Assembly: GCF_004353845.1 (NCBI RefSeq)
Contig: NZ_CP037864.1
Span: 2,666,001 to 2,730,000, forward strand
Direction: 5' to 3'
DNA: 64,000 bases
DNA from: Citrobacter arsenatis
GTDB taxonomy: Bacteria; Pseudomonadota; Gammaproteobacteria; Enterobacterales; Enterobacteriaceae
How positions within the stretch are numbered: position 1 is the stretch's first letter; every line of letters begins with the position of its first letter. The notes beneath the pieces were generated by a model, which was not told the DNA's origin, did not search any database, and was given only the letters and a program-made list of their open reading frames with translations. Positions 17,941 through 26,452 of this stretch are shown here, piece after piece. Made by a program: the position numbers and the translations under genes.

Positions 17941-18207
17941 TTAATAGTTGCCACAGCTTCCGGCGGCAAGCGACTGCTCACTACAGCGTTTGCCGTTGGG
18001 TAACGCACACATTCCGATAGCTGAGCCATCCAGTTGACGAGCAACAGAGAGCGAACCCCCAATCATGGCGCAATTAGCTTCTCCAGAACTGGACATTGCG
18101 GCCCTCATCCCCGGTGCGACATGCGCGGCAGTTGCCTGTTGAACAGGTTCACTGCTACAAGCCGATAATAATAACGCGGCACACCCTACCCAAAACGCTG
18201 CGCGCAT
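17941..18207 (-). CDS. ydbJ: YdbJ: DUF333 lipoprotein
   Basis: 88 aa. Lipobox LLSAC at residue ~17, then a DUF333 domain with the Cys-rich pattern ANCAMIGGSL, GMCALPNGKRC and AAGSCGNY. Small secreted DUF333 proteins are common in enterics and their role is not known. It is convergent with hslJ and divergent from ydbK. Confidence 0.9.
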   Translation of the reverse strand: MRAAFWVGCAALLLSACSSEPVQQATAAHVAPGMRAAMSSSGEANCAMIGGSLSVARQLDGSAIGMCALPNGKRCSEQSLAAGSCGNY

Positions 18208-18481
18208 CTTACTCCCCTCTGAATATTAACCAAACGACACAGCCATAAATAATAGGCAGCGGAAACACCGCCGTCGAGAGGCAATATGCGCATTTATGCG
18301 CGTTGTTTACATTTTCTGGCAATTTTTTGCCTGCTCCTTTGATCAAACCATTCATTCTGTTAATTCCAGGGACACAAAAGCGAAAATCTGTCTTTGGCGC
18401 TTTTGCTAAAATAGAAGGATAACTACAGGATTCGCCGCTGTTACGCGAGTCCCTCTTTTTGCGCAATGTAAGGGTGTCAGT

Positions 18482-21400
18482 ATGATCACAATTGACGGTA
18501 ATGGTGCGGTTGCTTCGGTCGCATTTCGTACCAGCGAGGTTATCGCCATCTACCCGATTACGCCCAGTTCGACGATGGCAGAACAGGCGGATGCCTGGGC
18601 CGGGAACGGGCTTAAAAACGTATGGGGGGATACTCCTCGCGTCGTAGAAATGCAGTCAGAAGGCGGTGCAATCGCGACCGTTCACGGCGCGTTGCAGACC
18701 GGTGCGCTCTCTACGTCGTTTACTTCATCGCAGGGCCTGCTGCTGATGATACCAACGCTGTACAAACTGGCCGGTCAGTTGACCCCGTTTGTTCTGCACG
18801 TTGCGGCACGTACGATTGCGACTCACGCGTTATCAATCTTTGGCGATCACTCCGACGTGATGGCGGTACGCCAGACGGGATGCGCGATGCTGTGCGCCAG
18901 CAGCGTTCAGGAAGCACAGGACTTTGCGCTAATTTCGCAAATGGCCACCCTCAAAAGCCGGGTCCCGTTTATTCATTTCTTTGATGGTTTCCGTACTTCG
19001 CATGAGATCAATAAAATTGTGCCGCTGGCCGATGACACGATCCTCGGACTGATGCCGCAGGCAGAAATCGATGCTCACCGCGCCCGTGCACTTAACCCTG
19101 AGCATCCGGTTATTCGCGGTACGTCTGCGAACCCGGACACCTACTTCCAGTCACGCGAAGCGACCAACCCATGGTACAACGCGGTTTACGATCATGTAGA
19201 ACAGGCGATGGACGATTTCGCCGCAGCCACAGGTCGCCAGTATCAGCCATTTGAATATTACGGCCATCCGCAGGCAGAACGCGTCATTATTTTGATGGGC
19301 TCGGCGATTGGTACCTGTGAAGAAGTTGTCGAAGAATTGCTGGCTCGCGGCGAGAAAGTTGGCGTTCTGAAAGTGCGTCTGTTCCGCCCATTCTCTGCCA
19401 GACATTTACTACGCGCCTTGCCGGAAACGGTACGGAGCATCGCCGTCCTGGACCGCACCAAAGAACCCGGCGCGCAGGCTGAACCATTGTATCTGGATGT
19501 GATGACCGCGCTGGCGGAAGCCTTTAACTGCGGCGAGCGAGAAACCTTACCGCGCGTGATTGGCGGGCGTTATGGCCTTTCCTCTAAAGAGTTTGGCCCC
19601 GACTGCGTTATGGCGGTCTTTAATGAGCTGAGTAGCGCGAAACCGAAACCTCGCTTTACGGTCGGGATCTATGATGATGTCACCAACCTGTCGCTACCGC
19701 TGCCGGAAAACACGCTGCCTGGGACCGCTAAGCTTGAAGCGCTCTTTTACGGGCTGGGCAGCGACGGGAGCGTGTCGGCCACCAAAAACAATATCAAGAT
19801 TATCGGTAACTCTACGCCGTGGTATGCGCAGGGTTATTTCGTTTATGACTCGAAAAAAGCAGGCGGCCTGACGGTTTCTCACCTGCGCGTCAGCGAGCAG
19901 CCTATTCGCTCAGCGTATCTGGTGTCGCAAGCCGATTTTGTGGGCTGTCACCAGCTGCAATTTATCGATAAGTATCAAATGGCCGAGCGCCTGAAACCAG
20001 GCGGTATCTTCTTGCTTAATACCCCGTATAACGTGGATGAAGTCTGGGCGCGTTTGCCTCAGGAAGTTCAGGCTGTACTGAATCAAAAGAAAGCGCGTTT
20101 CTACGTCATTAATGCGGCCAAAATCGCCCGCGAGTGCGGCCTGGCTGCGCGTATTAATACCGTTATGCAGATGGCGTTCTTCCATCTGACGCAAATCTTA
20201 CCCGGCGACAGTGCGTTGATCGAATTGCAGGGTGCGATTGCGAAAAGCTACAGCAGTAAAGGACAGGACCTGGTGGAACGTAACTGGCAGGCGCTGGCCC
20301 TGGCGCGTGAATCCGTCGCCGAAGTGGCGCTCCAGCCGGTTGATCCGCATAGCGCTAACCGCCCACCGGTGGTTTCTGATGCCGCACCTGATTTCGTGAA
20401 AACCGTCACTGCGGCAATGCTCGCCGGTCTGGGCGATGCCCTTCCCGTTTCAGCGTTGCCGCCAGATGGTACCTGGCCAATGGGCACCACGCGTTGGGAA
20501 AAACGCAATATCGCAGAAGAGATCCCTATCTGGAAAGAAGAACTGTGTACACAGTGTAACCACTGTGTTGCCGCCTGCCCGCACTCGGCTATCCGTGCCA
20601 AAGTGGTTTCACCAGAAGCGATGGAAAATGCCCCTGCCAGCCTGCATTCTCTGGATGTGAAATCACGCGATATGCGCGGTCAGAAATATGTTCTGCAGGT
20701 CGCGCCAGAGGATTGCACCGGTTGTAATCTATGCGTCGAAGTGTGCCCGGCGAAAGATCGCCAAAACCCGGAAATCAAGGCCATTAATATGATGTCCCGC
20801 CTTGAACATGTTGAAGAAGAAAAAGTTAACTACGACTTCTTCCTCGATCTGCCGGAGATTGATCGCACTAAGCTGGAACGCATTGATATTCGTACCTCGC
20901 AGTTGATCACTCCACTGTTTGAATATTCCGGCGCCTGCTCTGGCTGTGGTGAAACGCCGTATATCAAACTGCTTACGCAGTTGTACGGTGACCGCATGCT
21001 GATCGCCAACGCGACCGGTTGTTCATCGATTTATGGCGGAAACCTACCCTCAACGCCGTATACCACCGACGCCAACGGCCGTGGGCCTGCGTGGGCAAAC
21101 TCACTGTTTGAAGATAACGCTGAGTTTGGTCTGGGCTTCCGTCTGACGGTGGATCAGCACCGTGTACGCGTCATGCGTTTACTGGAACAGTTTGCCGATA
21201 ATATTCCGGCTGAACTGAATGACGCCCTGCACGCTGAAGCGACCCCAGAAGTACGCCGTGAACAAGTTGCAGCGCTGCGCCAGCATCTGAAAGATGTCGA
21301 AGGTGCACAACAGCTGTTAACCGATGCTGACGCGCTGGTCGAGAAATCCATCTGGCTGATTGGCGGCGACGGCTGGGCGTACGATATTGGTTTTGGCGGT

Positions 21401-22006
21401 TTGGATCACGTCCTGAGCCTGACCGAGAACGTCAATATTCTGGTGCTGGATACTCAGTGTTACTCCAACACGGGCGGACAAGCGTCGAAAGCCACGCCGC
21501 TTGGAGCCGTCACCAAATTTGGTGAACATGGTAAGCGCAAGGCTCGCAAAGATCTTGGCGTCAGTATGATGATGTACGGGCACGTGTATGTGGCACAGAT
21601 TTCTCTGGGCGCACAGTTGAACCAGACGGTGAAAGCTATCCAGGAAGCGGAAGCCTATCCGGGTCCGTCGCTGATTATCGCCTATAGTCCTTGCGAAGAG
21701 CATGGTTACGACCTCGCACTAAGCCACGATCAGATGCGTCAGCTCACTGCTACCGGATTCTGGCCGCTATACCGCTTTGACCCACGTCGTGCAGACGAAG
21801 GTAAGCTGCCGCTGGCGCTGGACTCTCGCCCGCCGTCAGACGCGCTGGCTGAAACATTGCTCAACGAGCAGCGCTTCCGCCGCCTGAATGCCCAACAGCC
21901 AGAAGTTGCTGAACAGCTGTGGAAAGACGCCACTGCCGATCTGCAAAAACGCTACGACTTCCTGGCCCAGTTGGCGGGTAAAGCAGAAAAGAGCGGCACC
22001 GAGTAA
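18482..22006 (+). CDS. ydbK: pyruvate:flavodoxin/ferredoxin oxidoreductase YdbK
   Basis: 1174 aa, the same length as K-12 YdbK (NifJ/PFOR family). It oxidises pyruvate to acetyl-CoA and passes electrons to flavodoxin or ferredoxin. All domains are present in order: thiamine-diphosphate pyrimidine domain at the N-terminus (YPITPSSTMAEQADAWA), gamma-type domain, two [4Fe-4S] ferredoxin motifs (CTQCNHCVAACP and CTGCNLCVEVCP, residues ~690-755), a further cluster motif CSGCGE near 820, and the C-terminal TPP-binding domain (GGDGWAYDIGFGG). The start ATG follows AAGGGTGTCAGT. Confidence 0.96.
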   Translation: MITIDGNGAVASVAFRTSEVIAIYPITPSSTMAEQADAWAGNGLKNVWGDTPRVVEMQSEGGAIATVHGALQTGALSTSFTSSQGLLLMIPTLYKLAGQLTPFVLHVAARTIATHALSIFGDHSDVMAVRQTGCAMLCASSVQEAQDFALISQMATLKSRVPFIHFFDGFRTSHEINKIVPLADDTILGLMPQAEIDAHRARALNPEHPVIRGTSANPDTYFQSREATNPWYNAVYDHVEQAMDDFAAATGRQYQPFEYYGHPQAERVIILMGSAIGTCEEVVEELLARGEKVGVLKVRLFRPFSARHLLRALPETVRSIAVLDRTKEPGAQAEPLYLDVMTALAEAFNCGERETLPRVIGGRYGLSSKEFGPDCVMAVFNELSSAKPKPRFTVGIYDDVTNLSLPLPENTLPGTAKLEALFYGLGSDGSVSATKNNIKIIGNSTPWYAQGYFVYDSKKAGGLTVSHLRVSEQPIRSAYLVSQADFVGCHQLQFIDKYQMAERLKPGGIFLLNTPYNVDEVWARLPQEVQAVLNQKKARFYVINAAKIARECGLAARINTVMQMAFFHLTQILPGDSALIELQGAIAKSYSSKGQDLVERNWQALALARESVAEVALQPVDPHSANRPPVVSDAAPDFVKTVTAAMLAGLGDALPVSALPPDGTWPMGTTRWEKRNIAEEIPIWKEELCTQCNHCVAACPHSAIRAKVVSPEAMENAPASLHSLDVKSRDMRGQKYVLQVAPEDCTGCNLCVEVCPAKDRQNPEIKAINMMSRLEHVEEEKVNYDFFLDLPEIDRTKLERIDIRTSQLITPLFEYSGACSGCGETPYIKLLTQLYGDRMLIANATGCSSIYGGNLPSTPYTTDANGRGPAWANSLFEDNAEFGLGFRLTVDQHRVRVMRLLEQFADNIPAELNDALHAEATPEVRREQVAALRQHLKDVEGAQQLLTDADALVEKSIWLIGGDGWAYDIGFGGLDHVLSLTENVNILVLDTQCYSNTGGQASKATPLGAVTKFGEHGKRKARKDLGVSMMMYGHVYVAQISLGAQLNQTVKAIQEAEAYPGPSLIIAYSPCEEHGYDLALSHDQMRQLTATGFWPLYRFDPRRADEGKLPLALDSRPPSDALAETLLNEQRFRRLNAQQPEVAEQLWKDATADLQKRYDFLAQLAGKAEKSGTE

Positions 22007-22036
22007 TACGTTTAGCTCTGTATTAAGCTGAAACCC

Positions 22037-22146
22037 AAAAAAAAGCCCGAACACTTGTTCGGGCTTGTCAATTTATTCGCTGGCTAATTAATAATAGCTA
22101 TCAATAGGTCAACGAAAAATAAAACGTGACAATAAAGGCATATAAC
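22037..22146 (-). ncRNA. micC: MicC small RNA
   Basis: The minus strand from 22146 begins GTTATATGCCTTTATTGTCAC, less its last base the conserved 5' region of E. coli MicC that pairs with the ompC leader. It ends with the hairpin AAGCCCGAACA / TGTTCGGGCTT and a run of eight T. The length (~110 nt) and the position between ydbK and ompN, transcribed away from ompN, match K-12 MicC. MicC is an Hfq-dependent sRNA that silences the porin ompC. The middle of the RNA has diverged from K-12 as I recall it, while the 5' seed and terminator are conserved. Confidence 0.92.
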
Positions 22147-22372
22147 ACGCGCAGAATAGCCCAACACAATTCACTTGTATAATTTTTATTTTATATATAT
22201 TCGATCGACATATTCACACAAATTATCACCATTTCCGTAGAATTATTTATTTAAGGTTTTACTTAAGACGTAACAATTCATATTTATCTCTTTACGGAAC
22301 TTCTCCTTTAGCATGCTTTTACTCCCTACATGGGTAGTCACAGGTTAATAAAAAAACTAAAGGATTATTTCA

Positions 22373-23503
22373 ATGAACAGAAAAGTACTGGCTCTCGTAA
22401 TTCCTGCCCTGCTGGCTGCAGGCGCTGCTCACGCTGCTGAAGTTTATAATAAAGACGGCAACAAATTAGATCTCTATGGCAAAGTAGACGGCCTGCGTTA
22501 TTTCTCTGACGACGCCAACAGCGATGGCGATCAGACTTATGTTCGTGGCGGTTTCAAAGGCGAAACTCAGATTAACGATATGCTCACCGGCTACGGTCAG
22601 TGGGAATATCAGGTTAATGCCAACACAACTGAAGGCAACCGTAACAACAACTTTACTCGTCTGGCCTTTGCCGGTCTGAAATTCGGTGATTACGGCTCAT
22701 TCGACTACGGTCGTAACTACGGCGTACTGTACGACGTGGAAGGCTGGACCGATATGCTGCCAGAATTCGGTGGCGACTCTTACACCAAAGCAGACAACTT
22801 CATGACCGGCCGTGCGAACGGTGTAGCAACCTACCGTAACACCGACTTCTTCGGTCTGGTTAACGGTCTGAACTTCGCACTGCAGTATCAGGGCGCGAAC
22901 GAACAATCAAGCAAAGAAGGCGATGCTTTCTACCAAGAAGGCACCGGTAACGGCAGTGACCGTAACGTTCAGAACTCTAACGGTGACGGCTTCGGTATCT
23001 CCTCTACCTACGATCTGGGTATGGGCGTAAGCTTCGGTGCGGCATATACCACGTCTGACCGTACTAACGAGCAGACTACTGCTGGCGGCAACGTTGCTGG
23101 CGGTGATACAGCTGACGCATGGACTACTGGCCTGAAATACGACGCCAACAACATCTACCTGGCAACCATGTACTCCGAAACCCGTAACATGACTCCGTAC
23201 GGCGACAGCGGCGTAGCCAACAAAACTCAGAACTTCGAAGTAACTGCACAGTACCAGTTCGACTTCGGTCTGCGTCCGGCAGTGTCTTTCCTGATGTCTA
23301 AAGGTAAAGACCTGAACGCTACCGACGGCGACAAAGACCTGGTTAAATATGCTGATATCGGCGCTACCTACTACTTCAACAAAAACATGTCCACCTACGT
23401 TGATTACAAAATCAACCTGCTGGACGAAGACGACAGCTTCTACACTCGTAACAACATCTCTACTGATGACGTAGTCGCATTAGGTCTGGTTTACCAGTTC
23501 TAA
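22373..23503 (+). CDS. ompN: outer-membrane porin OmpN
   Basis: 376-aa trimeric general porin. The signal peptide MNRKVLALVIPALLAAGAA ends at HAA, then AEVYNKDGNKLDLYGK, the 16-strand barrel, the constriction loop PEFGGDSYT and the C-terminal Phe in VYQF. It is nearest to OmpN/OmpS2 by position (next to MicC and ydbK) and sequence, though porins of this group resemble each other closely. The AT-rich 220-bp upstream stretch after micC probably holds its regulatory sites. A terminator hairpin follows. Confidence 0.93.
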   Translation: MNRKVLALVIPALLAAGAAHAAEVYNKDGNKLDLYGKVDGLRYFSDDANSDGDQTYVRGGFKGETQINDMLTGYGQWEYQVNANTTEGNRNNNFTRLAFAGLKFGDYGSFDYGRNYGVLYDVEGWTDMLPEFGGDSYTKADNFMTGRANGVATYRNTDFFGLVNGLNFALQYQGANEQSSKEGDAFYQEGTGNGSDRNVQNSNGDGFGISSTYDLGMGVSFGAAYTTSDRTNEQTTAGGNVAGGDTADAWTTGLKYDANNIYLATMYSETRNMTPYGDSGVANKTQNFEVTAQYQFDFGLRPAVSFLMSKGKDLNATDGDKDLVKYADIGATYYFNKNMSTYVDYKINLLDEDDSFYTRNNISTDDVVALGLVYQF

Positions 23504-23507
23504 TTTG

Positions 23508-23536
23508 TCAGCCCGCTGGCAACAGCGGGCTATCCT
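23508..23536 (+). terminator. ompN terminator
   Basis: Stem AGCCCGCTG / CAGCGGGCT around GCAA just after the ompN stop, with a weak T stretch (ATCCTTACTTT). Confidence 0.7.
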
Positions 23537-23649
23537 TACTTTCATAGCAATTCTGTTTTATCCAGATCAAAACATTATATCTGTTGCGCTAAAACACAAC
23601 TCTGATAGATGATATCGTGCATTAAGGCCTGTTGTTGAGGATACCTGCA

Positions 23650-23862
23650 ATGAATCATCATCCTGTAAAATCATCCCGTATTGCATCCGTCGGCTATGAC
23701 GAATCCTCCCGCACGCTAGAAATTCGCTTTCATCAGTTGGCGACCCTGCAATATCAGCATGTCCCGGTCCGTATTTTTCGTGATTTCCTGAGCGTCGTTT
23801 CTAAAGGTCGATTTTACGATGGGGTAATAAAAGGAAAGTTTCCTGAAATTAAAATAAAGTGA
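23650..23862 (+). CDS. KTSC domain protein (70 aa)
   Basis: Small protein with a KTSC domain (named after Lys-tRNA synthetase C-terminal similarity): pattern SSRIASVGYD, LEIRFHQLATLQYQHVP, then the end FYDGVIKGKF. I chose the ATG at 23650 because GAGG lies 9 nt before it; six codons further upstream are open. Function is unknown. It is a monocistronic-looking gene between ompN and uspF. Confidence 0.85.
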   Translation: MNHHPVKSSRIASVGYDESSRTLEIRFHQLATLQYQHVPVRIFRDFLSVVSKGRFYDGVIKGKFPEIKIK

Positions 23863-23943
23863 TGCCAAAATGTGATCTTTGTCATTGTACATAAAGTGCC
23901 ATTACGCGGTAAGCTTTAGGTGGATACTTAAACAGGAGGTTTT

Positions 23944-24378
23944 ATGAACAGAACGATTCTTGTACCCATCGATATTTCAGACTCAGAATTAACTCAACGC
24001 GTTATCGCCCATGTTGAAGCAGAGGCAAAAATTGACGATGCGCAGGTTCATTTTTTGACCGTCATTCCGTCACTGCCCTATTATGCTTCTTTGGGACTGG
24101 CCTACTCGGCAGAGTTACCGGCCATGGAGGATCTGAAAGCCGAAGCGAAATCTCAACTGGAAGAGATTATCAAGAAGTTCAATATCCCAACGGACAGAAT
24201 GCACGTTCATGTTGAAGAAGGTGCACCGAAAGACAAGATTCTTGAAATCGCTAAAAAATTACCGGCTGATATGGTCATTATTGCCTCACACCGACCTGAC
24301 ATCACCACCTACCTGCTGGGCTCTAACGCCGCAGCCGTGGTGCGTCATGCTGAGTGTTCGGTACTGGTAGTCCGCTAA
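23944..24378 (+). CDS. uspF: universal stress protein F
   Basis: 144-aa single-domain Usp. N-terminal strand TILVPIDISDSE, then the C-terminal ATP-binding pattern (ASHRPDITTYLLGSNAAAVVRHAECSVLVVR, containing the G-x9-G-S/T-like loop). In E. coli UspF binds ATP and is linked to fimbriation and stress adhesion. Ribosome site AGGAGGTTTT before ATG. A strong terminator follows. Confidence 0.94.
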   Translation: MNRTILVPIDISDSELTQRVIAHVEAEAKIDDAQVHFLTVIPSLPYYASLGLAYSAELPAMEDLKAEAKSQLEEIIKKFNIPTDRMHVHVEEGAPKDKILEIAKKLPADMVIIASHRPDITTYLLGSNAAAVVRHAECSVLVVR

Positions 24379-24385
24379 GCTGCCT

Positions 24386-24415
24386 TGCCCGCACATCGTT
24401 GCGGGCTTTTTGTTT
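24386..24415 (+). terminator. uspF rho-independent terminator
   Basis: Perfect 7-bp stem GCCCGCA / TGCGGGC with loop CATCGT and the tail TTTTTGTTT, 9 bp after the stop. Confidence 0.88.
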
Positions 24416-24531
24416 CTACCTCATATCCCCCCACGATTCCTGATCGAAGCATGCAAGGCCATTTCAGTATCGCTACGTCGCGACATCATTACGCCCTCTC
24501 TTGAAACCCGGATAAAAACAGAGCATAAACA

Positions 24532-24547
24532 CTGTATATACATCCAG
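24532..24547 (+). promoter_or_regulatory. LexA box upstream of the DinI-like gene
   Basis: CTGTATATACATCCAG has the CTG-N10-CAG form of the SOS box with an AT-rich centre. It lies 18 bp before the ATG of the DinI-like gene, so that gene is probably LexA-repressed and induced by DNA damage. Confidence 0.78.
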
Positions 24548-24564
24548 CACAAGAGCGGTAAGCA

Positions 24565-24807
24565 ATGTTTGTGGAACTCGTTTATGACAAAAGGAATTTT
24601 GAGGGTCTGCCTGGTGCAAAAGATACCATTCTGGGCGAATTAACTAAGAGGGTTCATCGGATCTTCCCTGATGCTGATGTCCGGGTTAAACCGATGATGA
24701 CGTTGCCGGCGATCAACACTGATGCCAGCAAGCATGAGAAAGAACAGATAAGCCGAACGGTGCAGGAAATGTTTGAAGAGGCTGATATGTGGCTGGTTTC
24801 AGATTAA
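24565..24807 (+). CDS. DinI-like family protein (MsgA type)
   Basis: 80 aa with the DinI fold pattern: MFVELVYDKRN, then LGELTKRVHRIFPDADVRVKP and an acidic C-terminal helix VQEMFEEADMWLVSD. DinI modulates RecA filaments in the SOS response. Copies of this type are common at prophage ends, and Salmonella MsgA is a relative. A LexA box lies just upstream. It is the one intact gene in the relic between uspF and ttcA, so it is probably the last working piece of a lost prophage. Confidence 0.88.
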   Translation: MFVELVYDKRNFEGLPGAKDTILGELTKRVHRIFPDADVRVKPMMTLPAINTDASKHEKEQISRTVQEMFEEADMWLVSD

Positions 24808-25159
24808 ACGCATTGAACCATCATATTGCTTAAGTAAAATCCGTCGTGACTGGCAATCATTCAATACTCGCACTATCGGAGGTTTGCCGGTCAGCCGCAG
24901 CCATGCTCTTGCATACGGCATGGTCGCGGCAGTTCACCTCCCCTGTGGTTTTCACTCCCTGAGATTGCGCGTTGAGCGTCCGGAACCAAATTATCTGGCG
25001 GTGAGCCGTTCCACAACTTTCTTCTGCGCTGCAATATCCGCTTTCAACTGATTAATTTCTTCCTGCCCGAGGCCATGCGCCTTTATTCAATCATGCGGTT
25101 CGCGGTTTTTCTGGTCTGGTCACGGAGAGCAAAAACCTTACTACTCTATGAGTAGCATT
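24808..25159. other. prophage debris without intact genes
   Basis: No credible complete gene. On the minus strand about 25096-24998 reads GLGQEEINQLKADIAAQKK then VVERLTAR and a stop, a coiled-coil-like protein end that could come from a phage structural or lysis gene. The rest shows nothing I recognise. Its place between a DinI-like gene and an integrase fragment marks it as decayed prophage. Confidence 0.5.
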
Positions 25160-25389
25160 GGCACCAGATAGAACACAGCTGTAAAACGTGCTGGTATTCG
25201 TCGCCGTAATCCGTACCATACGCGGCATACTTTGCCTGCTGGCTGTTATCGGCTGGAGCAAACCCATCATTCATAGCTAATCAGATGGGGCATGAAAATG
25301 CGCAAATGGCGTACGAAGTCTACGGTACATGGATTGAAAAAATGAATGGCGATCGGGTTGCAATGTTGAATAACACACCAGCCCTGTGA
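25160..25389 (+). pseudogene. C-terminal remnant of a tyrosine-recombinase prophage integrase
   Basis: The plus strand reads AVKRAGIRRRNPYHTRHT, then after a one-base shift FACWLLSAGANPSFIANQ, MGHENAQMAYEVYGTWIEK, ending LNNTPAL and stop at 25389. This holds the HTRH box, the GHEN His and the YEVYGTW catalytic Tyr region of phage integrases. A TAG just before AVKRAG and the lost base show decay. Rac in K-12 sits at ttcA with its integrase on the same side, so this looks like the scar of a Rac-like phage at the same site. Confidence 0.8.
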
Positions 25390-25438
25390 TGGAAGTTTGC
25401 CCCTTATATGCCCCTTTTGGTTTTTGAGAACGGTAAGA

Positions 25439-26374
25439 ATGCAAGATAATCAACAAGTTACAAAGAAAGAACAATACAACCTGAACAAATTACAAAAACG
25501 TCTGCGTCGTAACGTCGGCGAAGCGATTGCCGACTTCAATATGATCGAAGACGGCGATCGCATTATGGTGTGCCTTTCCGGCGGGAAAGACAGCTATACC
25601 ATGCTGGAGATCCTGCGTAATTTGCAGCAAAGCGCCCCGATCAGTTTTTCCTTAGTTGCGGTTAACCTCGATCAGAAACAACCTGGCTTCCCGGAGCACA
25701 TTCTGCCGGAATATCTGGAACAGCTGGGCGTTGAATATAAGATTGTCGAAGAAAACACTTACGGGATCGTCAAAGATAAAATTCCTGAGGGCAAAACAAC
25801 CTGCTCACTCTGCTCTCGCCTGCGTCGCGGCATTCTGTATCGCACGGCAACTGAGTTAGGCGCCACCAAAATTGCGCTTGGCCACCATCGCGACGACATC
25901 CTGCAAACGCTGTTTTTAAACATGTTCTACGGCGGAAAAATGAAAGGTATGCCGCCGAAGTTGATGAGCGATGACGGTAAACATATCGTTATCCGTCCAC
26001 TGGCTTACTGCCGGGAGAAAGATATCGAACGTTTCTCAGAAGCGAAGGGTTTCCCGATTATTCCATGTAATCTGTGCGGCTCACAGCCGAACCTGCAGCG
26101 CCAGGTCATTGCGGACATGCTGCGCGACTGGGACAAACGCTACCCTGGCCGTATTGAAACCATGTTTAGTGCGATGCAGAACGTTGTGCCTTCACATCTG
26201 AGCGATATCAATCTCTTCGATTTCAAAGGCATCAAACATGGTTCAGAGGTTGTTGACGGCGGTGATTTAGCGTTCGATCGTGAAGAGATCCCGCTGCAGC
26301 CTGCTGGCTGGCAACCGGAAGAAGATGATGCTCAACTGGATGAGTTGCGCCTGAACGTGGTGGAAGTGAAGTAA
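25439..26374 (+). CDS. ttcA: tRNA 2-thiocytidine(32) synthetase TtcA
   Basis: 311 aa. It thiolates C32 of some tRNAs using ATP and a [4Fe-4S] cluster. PP-loop CLSGGKDSYT (~residue 45) and two CxxC motifs, CSLCSR and CNLCGS, are present. I chose the ATG at 25439, giving MQDNQQVTKKEQYN as in E. coli; 14 more codons are open upstream but belong to the phage junction. The gene is complete even though prophage debris ends only 50 bp upstream, so excision or decay left the coding region intact. Confidence 0.96.
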   Translation: MQDNQQVTKKEQYNLNKLQKRLRRNVGEAIADFNMIEDGDRIMVCLSGGKDSYTMLEILRNLQQSAPISFSLVAVNLDQKQPGFPEHILPEYLEQLGVEYKIVEENTYGIVKDKIPEGKTTCSLCSRLRRGILYRTATELGATKIALGHHRDDILQTLFLNMFYGGKMKGMPPKLMSDDGKHIVIRPLAYCREKDIERFSEAKGFPIIPCNLCGSQPNLQRQVIADMLRDWDKRYPGRIETMFSAMQNVVPSHLSDINLFDFKGIKHGSEVVDGGDLAFDREEIPLQPAGWQPEEDDAQLDELRLNVVEVK

Positions 26375-26381
26375 ACATCAT

Positions 26382-26440
26382 ATCAGGCCTACAACGTGAT
26401 ATGCACCTGTAGGCCTGATGAGCAGAGCGCCATCAGGCGC
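26382..26440. repeat. REP-like palindromic element after ttcA
   Basis: Inverted pair ATCAGGCCTACA / TGTAGGCCTGAT followed by the small hairpin GCGCCATCAGGCGC. This is the style of the enterobacterial REP/BIME repeats (core AGGCCTGAT and GCGCCATCAGGC). It sits between the convergent ttcA and dbpA and may act as their shared terminator. Confidence 0.7.
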
Positions 26441-26452
26441 TCAAACCGTCAG

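Noticed and set aside
18209..18466. 85-codon ORF in the ydbJ-ydbK intergenic region
   Set aside because: It occupies the promoter region of ydbK, has a poor start and no recognisable composition.
24410..24643. 77-codon ORF upstream of and overlapping the DinI-like gene
   Set aside because: It begins inside the uspF terminator tail, runs across the LexA box and overlaps a well-supported gene in another frame.
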